A stretch of 20,009 nucleotides of DNA from Limisphaerales bacterium (GCA_003140275.1 PLJQ01000247.1:16468-36476), one strand, 5' to 3'. Counted from the stretch's first letter, positions 6,079 to 14,040 are shown. Notes: a model not told the origin generated them from the letters alone. Numbers and translations: made by a program.

Positions 6079-8997
6079 TCACTCCCGGAACGGTTTGATC
6101 ACATTATTGCCGACTGTTTCCGTCACAATGGATTGCAGAAACGCAGTGATGGCGAGGTCCGCCAATTCTTCAGCGTAGATGAACGGGCGTGAGTTCACAA
6201 AGATAATGTCCTTGGGTTGCAATCGAAAATCAGGCGCTTTCCCGGCGAGAATGTCCTTCGTCTCAATGGCAAATGTTTCCGGCTTGTTCAACGACCCGCG
6301 GACGACGAGCACCCTTCCTTTGTAGGCGCGGTCCGTGTAACCGGCCCTTGCGGAAATCGCAGCTATCAGCGTCAAATTCGGTGTGTAGGTCGTCGGTCCG
6401 GGCAACCGCACTTGGCCGAGGACGTAAACTTCCTTCACGTTCGCGCCCGGGAAATAAAGGTAATCGCCCGGCTCGATGCTGAGGTTCTGCGAGAGATCGC
6501 CAATCTGGAACAGGTTTTCGAAGTTCAGCGGAATGCGCTTGCCGTGGCGCATGAGAAAACTTCGCGAGAAGTCCGCCACATCAATAATGTTTCGATCCAC
6601 CAGGCCGGTTTCAAATCCATGCGCGCGCGCAACGGCTTCAAGCACGGTGATGGGCCGGTCAAGGATGTAAACGCCTTTCGTCATGACTCGACCGAGCACA
6701 TAATATTTTTTGCTCCTGAACGCAACGGGCGTGATCATCGCTTGCGGCGCGCGGCGATACTTGCCGAGTTCCTCGTTCATCTTCACGCGTAATTCGTCCA
6801 CCGTCAGTCCGTTGGCCAGAAAATCCTGCGCTTCCGCAAAGCTGATGCGGCCGTCGGGACCAATCGCCACTTCCGTGCGGGTCAATGTCGGTTCGCCCCA
6901 CAGCGCAATCGTCACGACATCGCCGGGGCCAAGCGTCAGGCGCTGCTGCCACGCGGCGCGTTGCGCGGGATTGACGATCGAGAACGAAAGATTCGTATTT
7001 ACGCCGCCAGCCGCTTCGTTCGTGGATTGAATTTTACTCTCCTGGCAATACGCGGGCAACCCGTGCAGTCCGAAGATCAACGCACCGCAGCCAAGCCAGC
7101 GGGCAAAACGATTTTTCAAAAACGAAACCGGTGCGCGATTCAACACCGCCCCGGCCAGATGACAACGCGCGTTGCGCAGCGTTTCCAATTGTTCGCGGGT
7201 CTTGGCCGCCGTCGCCTTTTCGCCGTCCGCCAGCCAGATTACATTGGGAAGATTCTCCGCCAGCAGCACAGTCTCGGGCATGGACGCGGGCGGCAACTCG
7301 ACCAACAGCGCGATGTTGTCGATCTGGCTCCAGTTGCGCAGGGCGGCGTGCCATTGCTTTCGGCGTTCGAGATTCCACACCCAACCCGGCAGCGGAATCT
7401 CAACGACGGGTTCCGAATTCGGGCCAATCAATTTCTGGGTCACCTCGTCAGGCGTGCTGAGAACGTGGCTCGCGACCATCGCTCGGTGGCCATTCGCTGG
7501 CACCAGCGCCTCCAAATTGGATGTTCCGTTCGCAACCGGTCCCGCGTCAACAATCGCTTTGCCGTTTTGCTCCGGCGGACGCGCAATAATGGTCAGCACC
7601 CGAAAGCCGCGTTGGCTCGCCTCATCGGCCAGCAGCCTGATCCACGTTGAACGGCCTTCGCCATTTTCCGAGGACGTGATGCCGCAAACGAACCCCTGGT
7701 TTGGCGATGGGCTGAGCAAGTGTTGCAAACTCGTCCACGCGCGAAACGCCCAGTTCTTCTGTTCCGCCTCGTTCATGCGCGCCAGGTCGCCCGCCGATGC
7801 AATGACCGGCAGCCGCGTAACACGTTGCACGTCTGCCGCCGTCTTGAGGCGGGGGTCCACCGCCTCACCGAGCAAAATTAAGGCGCAGGCAATCAGAAAA
7901 CCGAGCATGCCGCCGAATCCCGCGAGCACCGCCACCTTCGTCGTTCGCTTGTGCGGAATCAGTTCTTTGAGCGTGGCCGGCGCGAGTATCCGGCACGTCC
8001 CGGGCGGTTGAGTTTCCAACGATATCGCTGCCTGCTTTTGTCCCAGCAACGTCAGCCGCGCGTTTTCCAGCGATTGAAGTTTCGTTTGCATGAGAGCCGG
8101 ATTGCGTTCCTGCGTGAGCGACTCGGCACTCGCATCGTCCGAAACTTTCGCTGACGTTGCCGGCACCGCGGGCATTTGCTGTAATTGACTCTCGATGGCT
8201 GCCACTTTCGCCCGCTGTTCCCGCACGAGCGGATGTCGATCGGTGTAACGCGCCAACAGATCGGTAAGTTCCAGCCGTGCGGCTGAAAGCTTTTCGAACA
8301 AGGGTGACGGCGCCACAGTCGCACCGCGCACGGACACTGGTTGAGACATCTTGCTCAGCGCGTTGATTTCATCTTCAAGCGGAACCAGTTGTTGGGTGAG
8401 GAAGAGCCTGGCACGTGCGGCGGCATTGGTTTGCAATTCCTGCGTGAACCTTACGGCTTCCTGCGCGTAAATATTTGCAATGTCCACCGCGGTCTGCTGA
8501 TCTCCAGTGGAGATGGCGACGAGGAGGATATCACTGTTTCGCTCCGGAGTGATGTTGAGTTTCCTGGCCAACGACTCAGCCGGAAGCGGCGGCCTGGCTT
8601 GCGCTGCCACTCGTTGCAATAATTCCGGAGCGCGCAGCAAACTGGCGTATGTGTTTGGATCAAGCTCCCGATCACCGAGAACTTCCATCACATGCGCCGA
8701 AGCCTGACGAAGCAATTGCGCCGACGCTGTGTAACTGTTTTTCCAAAGCAACAAACCGCACAACAACCCGACCATCGCCATCCCCCCCGCGCCGACGAAC
8801 AGCCACTTCCAACGCCGTCCCAGCGCGTTGACAAAGGGCAGGAGATCCGCCGCACTGAATTGCGGCGCTTCTTTCGATGCGGACGCTGGCACGAGGCCGT
8901 TCCCGATGGCCCGGCCTGGTGACCTACCGTTGGCAAAACGAGCTGCGGACTCGTCATTCGCGTTGGATTCGTTGTTCATGCGTTTGTCATCACTCAC
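6079..8997 (-). CDS. Fusion: Wzz-like co-polymerase, degenerate BY-kinase-like P-loop domain and OPX export domain
   Basis: One uninterrupted 972-codon frame. Residues 50-377 form a polysaccharide co-polymerase (PCP): TM1 at about 63-85, a periplasmic helical region, and TM2 at about 353-377 preceded by prolines. Residues about 385-625 resemble a bacterial tyrosine kinase/CpsD P-loop domain. However, the Walker A reads 'SSENGEGRST', with Arg449 in place of the essential Lys, and the A' strand reads 'ALLVELPP', with Glu567 where Asp is normal. The domain ends in 'LAGAVLNR' and has no tyrosine cluster. A signal-like hydrophobic segment (about 627-651, 'GCGALIFGLHGLPAYC') then leads to a polysaccharide export domain (about 687-760, 'LTLGPGDVVTIALWGEP') and two SLBB repeats ('YYVLGRVMTKGVYIL', 'VYVLGQVRLPGPTTY'). 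PCP, kinase and OPX are normally two or three proteins. The start is GTG 8997; ATG 8979 is the alternative, and neither has a clear SD. The stop lies just 5 bp before the next gene's ATG. Confidence 0.9.
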   Translation of the reverse strand: MSDDKRMNNESNANDESAARFANGRSPGRAIGNGLVPASASKEAPQFSAADLLPFVNALGRRWKWLFVGAGGMAMVGLLCGLLLWKNSYTASAQLLRQASAHVMEVLGDRELDPNTYASLLRAPELLQRVAAQARPPLPAESLARKLNITPERNSDILLVAISTGDQQTAVDIANIYAQEAVRFTQELQTNAAARARLFLTQQLVPLEDEINALSKMSQPVSVRGATVAPSPLFEKLSAARLELTDLLARYTDRHPLVREQRAKVAAIESQLQQMPAVPATSAKVSDDASAESLTQERNPALMQTKLQSLENARLTLLGQKQAAISLETQPPGTCRILAPATLKELIPHKRTTKVAVLAGFGGMLGFLIACALILLGEAVDPRLKTAADVQRVTRLPVIASAGDLARMNEAEQKNWAFRAWTSLQHLLSPSPNQGFVCGITSSENGEGRSTWIRLLADEASQRGFRVLTIIARPPEQNGKAIVDAGPVANGTSNLEALVPANGHRAMVASHVLSTPDEVTQKLIGPNSEPVVEIPLPGWVWNLERRKQWHAALRNWSQIDNIALLVELPPASMPETVLLAENLPNVIWLADGEKATAAKTREQLETLRNARCHLAGAVLNRAPVSFLKNRFARWLGCGALIFGLHGLPAYCQESKIQSTNEAAGGVNTNLSFSIVNPAQRAAWQQRLTLGPGDVVTIALWGEPTLTRTEVAIGPDGRISFAEAQDFLANGLTVDELRVKMNEELGKYRRAPQAMITPVAFRSKKYYVLGRVMTKGVYILDRPITVLEAVARAHGFETGLVDRNIIDVADFSRSFLMRHGKRIPLNFENLFQIGDLSQNLSIEPGDYLYFPGANVKEVYVLGQVRLPGPTTYTPNLTLIAAISARAGYTDRAYKGRVLVVRGSLNKPETFAIETKDILAGKAPDFRLQPKDIIFVNSRPFIYAEELADLAITAFLQSIVTETVGNNVIKPFRE

Positions 8998-9010
8998 TCA
9001 CGCGAATTCT

Positions 9011-9076
9011 CGGCTCAGAACCCGGAGCCGGCTAGTGGGGTGAAGACCTGAGAGCCAGATGGAAAAGACCCCACTA
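9011..9076. promoter_or_regulatory. Composite regulatory element, copy 2: phased GGGT-N4-ACCC-like sites, 9-bp inverted repeat and GC hairpin
   Basis: The 84-bp gap between the response regulator (stop at 9082) and the PCP fusion (start 8997) holds TAGTGGGGT (9033-9041) and ACCCCACTA (9068-9076), a perfect 9-bp inverted repeat. Inside it are two related 12-mers, GGGTGAAGACCT (9038-9049) and TGGAAAAGACCC (9060-9071), offset by 22 bp. Nearer the gene is a hairpin, CGGCTC (9011-9016) with GAGCCG (9025-9030). The reverse complement of the whole block matches 14129-14189 with the same layout. It could be an activator site, a 5' UTR RNA or a hairpin at the operon end. No T-run follows. Confidence 0.55.
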
Positions 9077-9081
9077 TTCCA

Positions 9082-9711
9082 TCAATCCACCAACTCCTTC
9101 TGCAGCGCGTAATGCGTCAGTTCGGCGTTGTTCTTCATATCCATTTTTTCAAGGATGCGCGCGCGGTAGGTGCTGACGGTGGAGACGCTCAGGGAAAGTT
9201 CCTTGGCGATCTGGCTGACTGGCTTGCCGGAGGCGATCATTCGCAGAATCAAAAATTCCCGGTCCGACAATCGTTCGTGCGGAGCTTTCTGAAGATCAAT
9301 GGTCAGATACGAGGCCATGCGTTCCGCCAGCGTTGGACTAATGTAGCGCCCGCCGCCGACAACTTTCTTGATGGCGCCAACCAATTCGTCGCCCGCGCTT
9401 TCTTTCGTGAGATAGCCCGCCGCTCCCGCCTTGAGCAGACGCACGGCGAACTGGTCTTCGGGATGCATGCTCAAGATCAGCACCGGCAATTTCGGGCGCG
9501 AGCGTTTGATTTCCTTCAACACCTCCAGCCCGCTGCGGCCAGGCATCGTGATGTCGAGCACCACCACGTCCCATTTCTCATTCCAGACGCGGGCCAGCGC
9601 CTCGGTGGCGTTACGCGCTTCGCCGAACACAGCCTTCTTGAAGTGATCCGCGAGAATGAGCTTCAAGCCTTCCCGCACCACGGCGTGGTCTTCAGTGATG
9701 AGAATTCTCAT
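9082..9711 (-). CDS. NarL/FixJ-family response regulator
   Basis: The product is 209 aa, the usual size. The receiver domain (1-120) has acidic residues E7-D8, phospho-acceptor Asp53 in 'VVVLDITMPG' and conserved Lys103 in 'GYLTKES'. A LuxR-type helix-turn-helix fills about 145-200 ('LSDREFLILRMIASGKPVSQIAKELSLS' region, then 'STVSTYRARILEKM'). It is a predicted DNA-binding transcription factor activated by phosphorylation. Its ATG (9711) lies inside the end of the upstream HisKA_3 kinase gene, a 20-bp overlap, and no SD is visible, so translation is probably coupled. HisKA_3 kinases and NarL-type regulators are standard partners. The phased sites immediately downstream, in front of the PCP fusion, are a plausible target, but that is inference. 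Confidence 0.95.
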   Translation of the reverse strand: MRILITEDHAVVREGLKLILADHFKKAVFGEARNATEALARVWNEKWDVVVLDITMPGRSGLEVLKEIKRSRPKLPVLILSMHPEDQFAVRLLKAGAAGYLTKESAGDELVGAIKKVVGGGRYISPTLAERMASYLTIDLQKAPHERLSDREFLILRMIASGKPVSQIAKELSLSVSTVSTYRARILEKMDMKNNAELTHYALQKELVD

Positions 9712-10825
9712 GTGAATGCAATCTGGCCCGCGCCATGGACGTCTTGGGAATACGGGCCGTCAGGGTGGTGCCCTGGCCGCGTTCGCCTTTGATGCGCAAG
9801 ATCCCGCCCAGCAACGCCGCGCGCTCGCGAATACCGAGCAGGCCAATCGATTTCGTGTTATGAATTTTCGCTTCCGAAATGCCGCGCCCGTTGTCCTTCA
9901 CTTCGAGCACGACCTGGCCGCCGGCCTCAGCCAGACGCACTTCCACTTTCGTCGCCTTTGCGTGGCGGATGACGTTGGTGAGCGCTTCCTGAAAAATGCG
10001 GAAGAACGCGGTGTTGAGTTCCTGGTCCCAAAGCGTTTCTTTCATCTCGGCCTTTACCTCGCAAATAATTCCAGTCTGCGTCTGGAATTGGTTCGCCTGC
10101 CATTCCAGCGCGGCGAGCAATCCGGCGGTGTCGAGCACCCCGGGGCGAAGTTCGGTGGCGATGCGGCGAACGGCCTGAATGGTTTCGTCAATGTGCGCGG
10201 CCATCGACCGCGTTTTATCATGCAGCAACCTCGATTGCTTCGGCAACCGGCTCGCGAGCCAGGTCAATTGCAGCTTCAAGCCAGTCAACGATTGGCCCAG
10301 TTCATCATGCACTTCCCGCGCAATGCGAATCTGCTCCTCTTCGCGGACGTGCTGCAAATGAACCGAAAGCGTGCGCAGTTGCTTATGCGACCGTCGAAGT
10401 TGTTCCTGCGCGTGCCGCCGCCCCGTCCGTTCCTTCGCTTCACGCAAGGCCCGTTGCACGGAGGGCACGAGCCGCGCCAGGCGATGTTTGAGCACGTAAT
10501 CGGTCGCGCCCTTCTTGAGTGTCTCAATCGCCACCTCCTCGCCGAGCGTGCCGGTCACAAAAATGAGCGGCACGTCAGGACATTTCTCCTGGGCGATGGC
10601 CAGGGCCGTGTAACCGTCAATGGTCGGCAGAGAAAAATCCGAAAGGATCAAATCGGGAACGCGTTGCTCGATGCGGTGAATAAAAGCGCGCTTGTTGTCC
10701 ACGTGCTCGACCTTAAAGCCTGGACCCCCGCGCCGCAGCGCGTGCTGAACAAGCTCGGCGTCCGTAGGGCTGTCTTCGAGCAGCAGAATATCAATCTCAG
10801 CTTTCCCGCGCACAGCAGAATTCAT
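9692..10825 (-). CDS. Hybrid REC-HisKA_3 histidine kinase (NarX/DegS type core with N-terminal receiver)
   Basis: The product is 377 aa from ATG 10825, which has GGAG 5 nt upstream. The frame is open further upstream, but that part overlaps the previous gene and looks non-coding. An N-terminal receiver domain (about 11-125) has phospho-acceptor Asp63 ('LILSDFSLP') and Lys113. A short coiled linker leads to the HisKA_3 dimerisation helix with phospho-acceptor His173 in 'REVHDELGQ'. The HATPase_c domain has the N-box 'FQEALTNVIRHA' (278-289), 'DNGRG' (311-315) and 'GLLGIRERA'. There is no membrane segment or sensor domain, so it is cytoplasmic. It probably phosphorylates the NarL-type regulator whose gene overlaps its 3' end. 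The receiver could take phosphate from the HisKA kinase encoded 10 bp upstream, which would make a relay; this is inference. Confidence 0.92.
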   Translation of the reverse strand: MNSAVRGKAEIDILLLEDSPTDAELVQHALRRGGPGFKVEHVDNKRAFIHRIEQRVPDLILSDFSLPTIDGYTALAIAQEKCPDVPLIFVTGTLGEEVAIETLKKGATDYVLKHRLARLVPSVQRALREAKERTGRRHAQEQLRRSHKQLRTLSVHLQHVREEEQIRIAREVHDELGQSLTGLKLQLTWLASRLPKQSRLLHDKTRSMAAHIDETIQAVRRIATELRPGVLDTAGLLAALEWQANQFQTQTGIICEVKAEMKETLWDQELNTAFFRIFQEALTNVIRHAKATKVEVRLAEAGGQVVLEVKDNGRGISEAKIHNTKSIGLLGIRERAALLGGILRIKGERGQGTTLTARIPKTSMARARLHSHENSHH

Positions 10826-10835
10826 TTGTCTCCGA

Positions 10836-11585
10836 TCAGGTTGGCGCCTCCGGCGAGTTCGGAATTGAAAAATAAAACGTCGCGCCGCCATCCACTTTTC
10901 CCTCGGCCCACGTGCGGCCGCCGTGCCGAAGGATGATGCGCCGAACATTGGCGAGGCCAATGCCGGCTCCTTCAAACTCGCTCGACGGGTGGAATTGTTG
11001 AAACACGCCGAAGAGTTTGCCAGCGTAATTCATGTCAAAGCCAACGCCATTGTCGCGAACGAAGAGGATTGTTTCGCGTCCGCCGTTCTTCGCCCCGATT
11101 TCGATCTTTGCCTTTGGGCGCGGGCGAGTGTACTTCATCGCGTTGGAAAGCAGATTGACGATGGCCTGGCGCAGCATCAAAGAATCGCCCTGCACTTCGG
11201 GCAAGTCGCCGATCTGCCAGTCAATCTCACGGCCTTTGCTTTCACTGCGCAATTCCCGTCGCACATCCTTCACGAGCGCGGCGAGACTCACCGACTCGGA
11301 GCGCATCTCCGCGCGGCCCATCCGGGAGAGCTCCAACAGCGCGTCAAGCATTTGCCCCATCTGCGTAGCCGACTGAGCAATGGTCTGGAGGTGCCGGCGG
11401 CTGGTTTCGTCCAGCGTCTGGCCGGCTGCGGTCTGCAAAATATCCACATAGCCGAGAATGTGCCGCAGCGGGGCGCGCAAATCGTGGGAGACCGAATAGC
11501 GGAACGCCTCCTGTTCCCGGTTTGCCGCTTCCAATGCAATATTTAGCCGTCGAATTTCATCTTCAGCGAGCTTCCCTTGTGTCAT
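10836..11585 (-). CDS. Soluble HisKA-family histidine kinase without a sensor domain
   Basis: The product is 249 aa from ATG 11585, with AGGA about 9 nt upstream. A TTG at 11606 would add seven residues and overlap the previous stop, but is less likely. A short coiled-coil start ('EDEIRRLNIALEAANREQ') leads to the HisKA helix with His34 in 'FRYSVSHDLRAPLRHI'. HATPase_c follows, with N-box 'AIVNLLSNAMKYT' (141-153), 'DNGVGFD' (178-184) and a G2-type 'GAGIGLA' (207-213). The core resembles phytochrome-like kinases, but no PAS, GAF or TM segment is present. An unlinked input or partner is therefore needed, for example contact with another protein. It lies between the GT4 gene and the REC-HisKA_3 kinase gene, close to both. 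Confidence 0.92.
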   Translation of the reverse strand: MTQGKLAEDEIRRLNIALEAANREQEAFRYSVSHDLRAPLRHILGYVDILQTAAGQTLDETSRRHLQTIAQSATQMGQMLDALLELSRMGRAEMRSESVSLAALVKDVRRELRSESKGREIDWQIGDLPEVQGDSLMLRQAIVNLLSNAMKYTRPRPKAKIEIGAKNGGRETILFVRDNGVGFDMNYAGKLFGVFQQFHPSSEFEGAGIGLANVRRIILRHGGRTWAEGKVDGGATFYFSIPNSPEAPT

Positions 11586-11602
11586 TGCGTCCGTTCCTGC
11601 TT

Positions 11603-12790
11603 TCAATTTTCAATCGCCTCCCGTTCGACTGTCACGTTCCCCGGGGCAGTTTCGGTTTGGAGCGCGGCCGCGTAAACATCCAGAGTTTTCGATGCCGTCC
11701 GCTCCCAATCGAAACATCGCGCTCGCGCCAAGCCGGCCGCGCTCAACTTTTCTCGTAGAGCCTGGCCGCACGCGAGAGCGGCAAGCTGTGTTTTCAAAGC
11801 CGTCACGTCCTCGGGATCCACTGTCACCGCCGCATCGCCCACGATCTCCCCCAACGCTCCGCGAGTCGAACACAGCACTGGGCATCCGCACGCCATCGCC
11901 TCGATCGGCGGAAAACCAAAGCCTTCAAACAACGATGGATAAACGAACACGGTCGCGGCGCGATACAGCATCGGCAGTGCGTCGTTCTCAACAAAGCCAA
12001 GGTTGCGGATGTCGCTGCGGAACGGCGATTGTCCAATGGCCTCATGAATGCTTTGCGCGCCGTGCCAGTCGCTGCCGCCAAACACGAGTTGCCATTCCGA
12101 TTTGGTCTCAGCCTTGAATCGGTTGAATGCCTCGATCAGGCGCACATGGTTCTTGGCCGGATGTTCCAACCGGGCGACGTAAAGAAAGAAAGGCTCACGC
12201 AAATCGTAGCGTCCCGTGACAAACTGCTTCGCAATTTCGATTGAGTCAGGAAAAAAGCGGGTATGATCGAGGCCATTGTGAATCACCGAGACTTTCTCCT
12301 GAGGCAATTTAAAGAAACCAAGAATATCGGTGGCCGTGTTTTGGCTCACGGCGATTATCTTGTCCTGACGATGCGCCAGCCATCGCGCGACGACGCGGCC
12401 ATAAAACATTCGCTTCCAATCGTATTTTTCCGCGACGTGAAACGGAGCGAGGTCATGAATCGTCGTTACCAAAGCGCAAGGTCGCGGCCACACCATCCGC
12501 CGATAGCTCGGCACGTGCAGCACATCGAGACGATGAGCACGGGCGAGCGGCGGCAAAATAGTTTGATGCCACAGGATATCCTTCACTGGCGAACGAAAGC
12601 GTTCGGAGATGGGGATTAGTTTTGCGGTGTCCTTGGCGAAATCGAACAGCGGCACATCGTCCTCCAATACAAAAAGCGTCAGATCGTGTCGTGCGGCCTG
12701 ACGCGAAAGGGCTCCCACCAGCGCGAAAACGTATTGCGCAACGCCGCTCTTGCCGCGCTGAATCACAGATGTGGACAAGCCAACGATCAT
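11603..12790 (-). CDS. GT4-type (GT-B fold) glycosyltransferase
   Basis: The product is 395 aa, typical for the family. The N-terminal acceptor half has 'STSVIQRGKSGVAQYVF' with a glycine-rich start and 'VTTIHDLAPF' near 110-117. The C-terminal nucleotide-sugar half has 'FFLYVARLEHPAKNH' (201-215) and the E-x7-E signature in 'EGFGFPPIEAMACGCPV' (Glu289 and Glu297). It is predicted to be cytoplasmic and to transfer one sugar from an NDP-sugar to a growing lipid-linked glycan; the sugar cannot be told from sequence. Its ATG overlaps the upstream stop as ATGA, so it is coupled to the GT26-STAS gene. Together the two GTs would start and extend the exported polymer. Confidence 0.95.
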   Translation of the reverse strand: MIVGLSTSVIQRGKSGVAQYVFALVGALSRQAARHDLTLFVLEDDVPLFDFAKDTAKLIPISERFRSPVKDILWHQTILPPLARAHRLDVLHVPSYRRMVWPRPCALVTTIHDLAPFHVAEKYDWKRMFYGRVVARWLAHRQDKIIAVSQNTATDILGFFKLPQEKVSVIHNGLDHTRFFPDSIEIAKQFVTGRYDLREPFFLYVARLEHPAKNHVRLIEAFNRFKAETKSEWQLVFGGSDWHGAQSIHEAIGQSPFRSDIRNLGFVENDALPMLYRAATVFVYPSLFEGFGFPPIEAMACGCPVLCSTRGALGEIVGDAAVTVDPEDVTALKTQLAALACGQALREKLSAAGLARARCFDWERTASKTLDVYAAALQTETAPGNVTVEREAIEN

Positions 12791-14040
12791 ACGGATTGTT
12801 TCAAAAGAAGTTTGAGATTCGAGACGCGCAATCGCGACCCGATGATCGCCCGCGCTTGGAGTGCATCGTCCGCGACTTCAAAAAAATTTTCCAACCGCAT
12901 TGTCTTTAGCGCACGCCGAACTGCCGGCGACGGCGACAGCAAAATCAACTGCCGTCCAGCGAGGCGAAGTCGCTTCTTCAGATGCACCACCACGGCCACG
13001 CCGGTGCTGTCCATTGATTTCGTTTCCGCAAGCTCCAGCAGGCAATGACGATCCGCGTCCGCGATCTCTTTCCACCTGGACGCGTCATGTTCGACGGACT
13101 CCTTGTTTAGGCAGCCTGACGCTTCAACCCGCTGCCATGTGCTTTTATACTGAGTGGCCAAAGTCCGGGTCTGGCTCCGTTTCGTGCTGGATCGCAGTTT
13201 CATCGTCCACCACTGACTAAGCATTGCTCCGCCGAAATACCAAAGGTCAGTAGCATAGCGTTTGAACAGCCGCCGCGGTTCCTGACAAAGCCGGTAAATC
13301 CATTCCACGCCGCCACGCTGTATCCAGAGTGGCGCGCGTTTTATGTTGCCCGCGAGAAAATCAATGGTCGCACCCACCCCAATGGCTGCCGGCACGCCGA
13401 GTTCACGGTGATGCATCGCCAGCCATTTCTCGGCCTTCGGACACCCAAACGCGACGAACAACAAATCCGGTTTGGTCGCGCGAATCCGGCGGATTATTTC
13501 GGCGTCATCCATCTCCAGCAATGGCCGGAACGGCGGTGAGTAATGACTGATTTCCAGATCGGGAAACCGTGCCCGCAGCCTGGCCATTGCTTGTGTGTTG
13601 GCCTCCTCGGTTGCTCCGAGAAAGAACAACCGATATCCTTTCTTTGCCGCCACACGAATCAGCTCCGGCACAACGTCCGCACCCGCGACCCGCTCGGGCA
13701 AGGGATTGCCAAACAGTCGCGAGGCCCAGACCAGCGGCGTGCCGTCGCACAAAACCAGCGGCGCGTCGAGCAGGATGCGTTGCAATTCCACATCACGCCG
13801 GGCCTGCGCGAGAAAATCAACATTTGCCGTGACGACATGGTGCGAACGTCGGGACACAATCATTTCCTCAATGCGGCCCACGGTCTCGTTCAGCGTCAGG
13901 TTGTCGAACGCGACGCCCAGCAGCGCAATGGGCTGGCGCTTTCCACGCGAACGCTCCGTAAGATTTCCTTGCTCCGCTCCGTAATTGACCGAATCGGTCA
14001 GGAGCGCCGATGAAGTTTCTGTAAGTCCATCTGCATACAT
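12787..14040 (-). CDS. WecG/TagA/CpsF (GT26) glycosyltransferase fused to a C-terminal STAS domain
   Basis: The product is 417 aa; plain GT26 enzymes are near 240-260. Residues about 38-265 carry the family motifs: 'TANVDFLAQARRD' (71-83), 'CDGTPLVWASRLFG' (98-111), 'ERVAGADVVPEL', 'FVAFGCPKAEKW' (195-206) and 'GVGATIDFLAGNIKRAP' (221-237). The enzyme transfers a sugar (in known members ManNAcA, ManNAc or glucose) to a lipid-linked acceptor at the membrane face. After a basic linker, about 300-400 is a STAS domain like anti-sigma antagonists ('LLELAETKSMDSTGVAVVVHL'). The 'DSTG' at 344-347 occupies the place where SpoIIAA-type proteins carry the phosphorylated Ser. The ATG start has only a weak SD. 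It is the first gene of the minus-strand string and diverges from the NRPS cluster. A regulatory or localising role for STAS is inferred. Confidence 0.92.
   Translation of the reverse strand: MYADGLTETSSALLTDSVNYGAEQGNLTERSRGKRQPIALLGVAFDNLTLNETVGRIEEMIVSRRSHHVVTANVDFLAQARRDVELQRILLDAPLVLCDGTPLVWASRLFGNPLPERVAGADVVPELIRVAAKKGYRLFFLGATEEANTQAMARLRARFPDLEISHYSPPFRPLLEMDDAEIIRRIRATKPDLLFVAFGCPKAEKWLAMHHRELGVPAAIGVGATIDFLAGNIKRAPLWIQRGGVEWIYRLCQEPRRLFKRYATDLWYFGGAMLSQWWTMKLRSSTKRSQTRTLATQYKSTWQRVEASGCLNKESVEHDASRWKEIADADRHCLLELAETKSMDSTGVAVVVHLKKRLRLAGRQLILLSPSPAVRRALKTMRLENFFEVADDALQARAIIGSRLRVSNLKLLLKQSV

Noticed and set aside
7050..7150. A split between two genes (P-loop protein and OPX protein) inside the fusion
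   Set aside because: No stop codon interrupts the frame; the only nearby start is a TTG at 7117-7119 without an SD, so a single fused product is the simpler reading.
7500..7700. Active BY-kinase domain
   Set aside because: The Walker A Lys is Arg and the Walker A' Asp is Glu, and no terminal tyrosine cluster exists; I call it kinase-like only.
9033..9076. Intrinsic terminator for the two-component genes
   Set aside because: The 9-bp inverted repeat lacks a following T-run on either strand and has a second copy not located at a gene end, so I list it as a regulatory element instead.
9716..10936. Plus-strand frame of 406 codons
   Set aside because: Antisense to the REC-HisKA_3 kinase; no family resemblance.
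10826..10975. N-terminal extension of the REC-HisKA_3 kinase to position 10975
   Set aside because: The extra 50 residues are Arg-rich, overlap the end of the preceding kinase gene, and ATG 10825 has a good SD directly at the start of the receiver domain.
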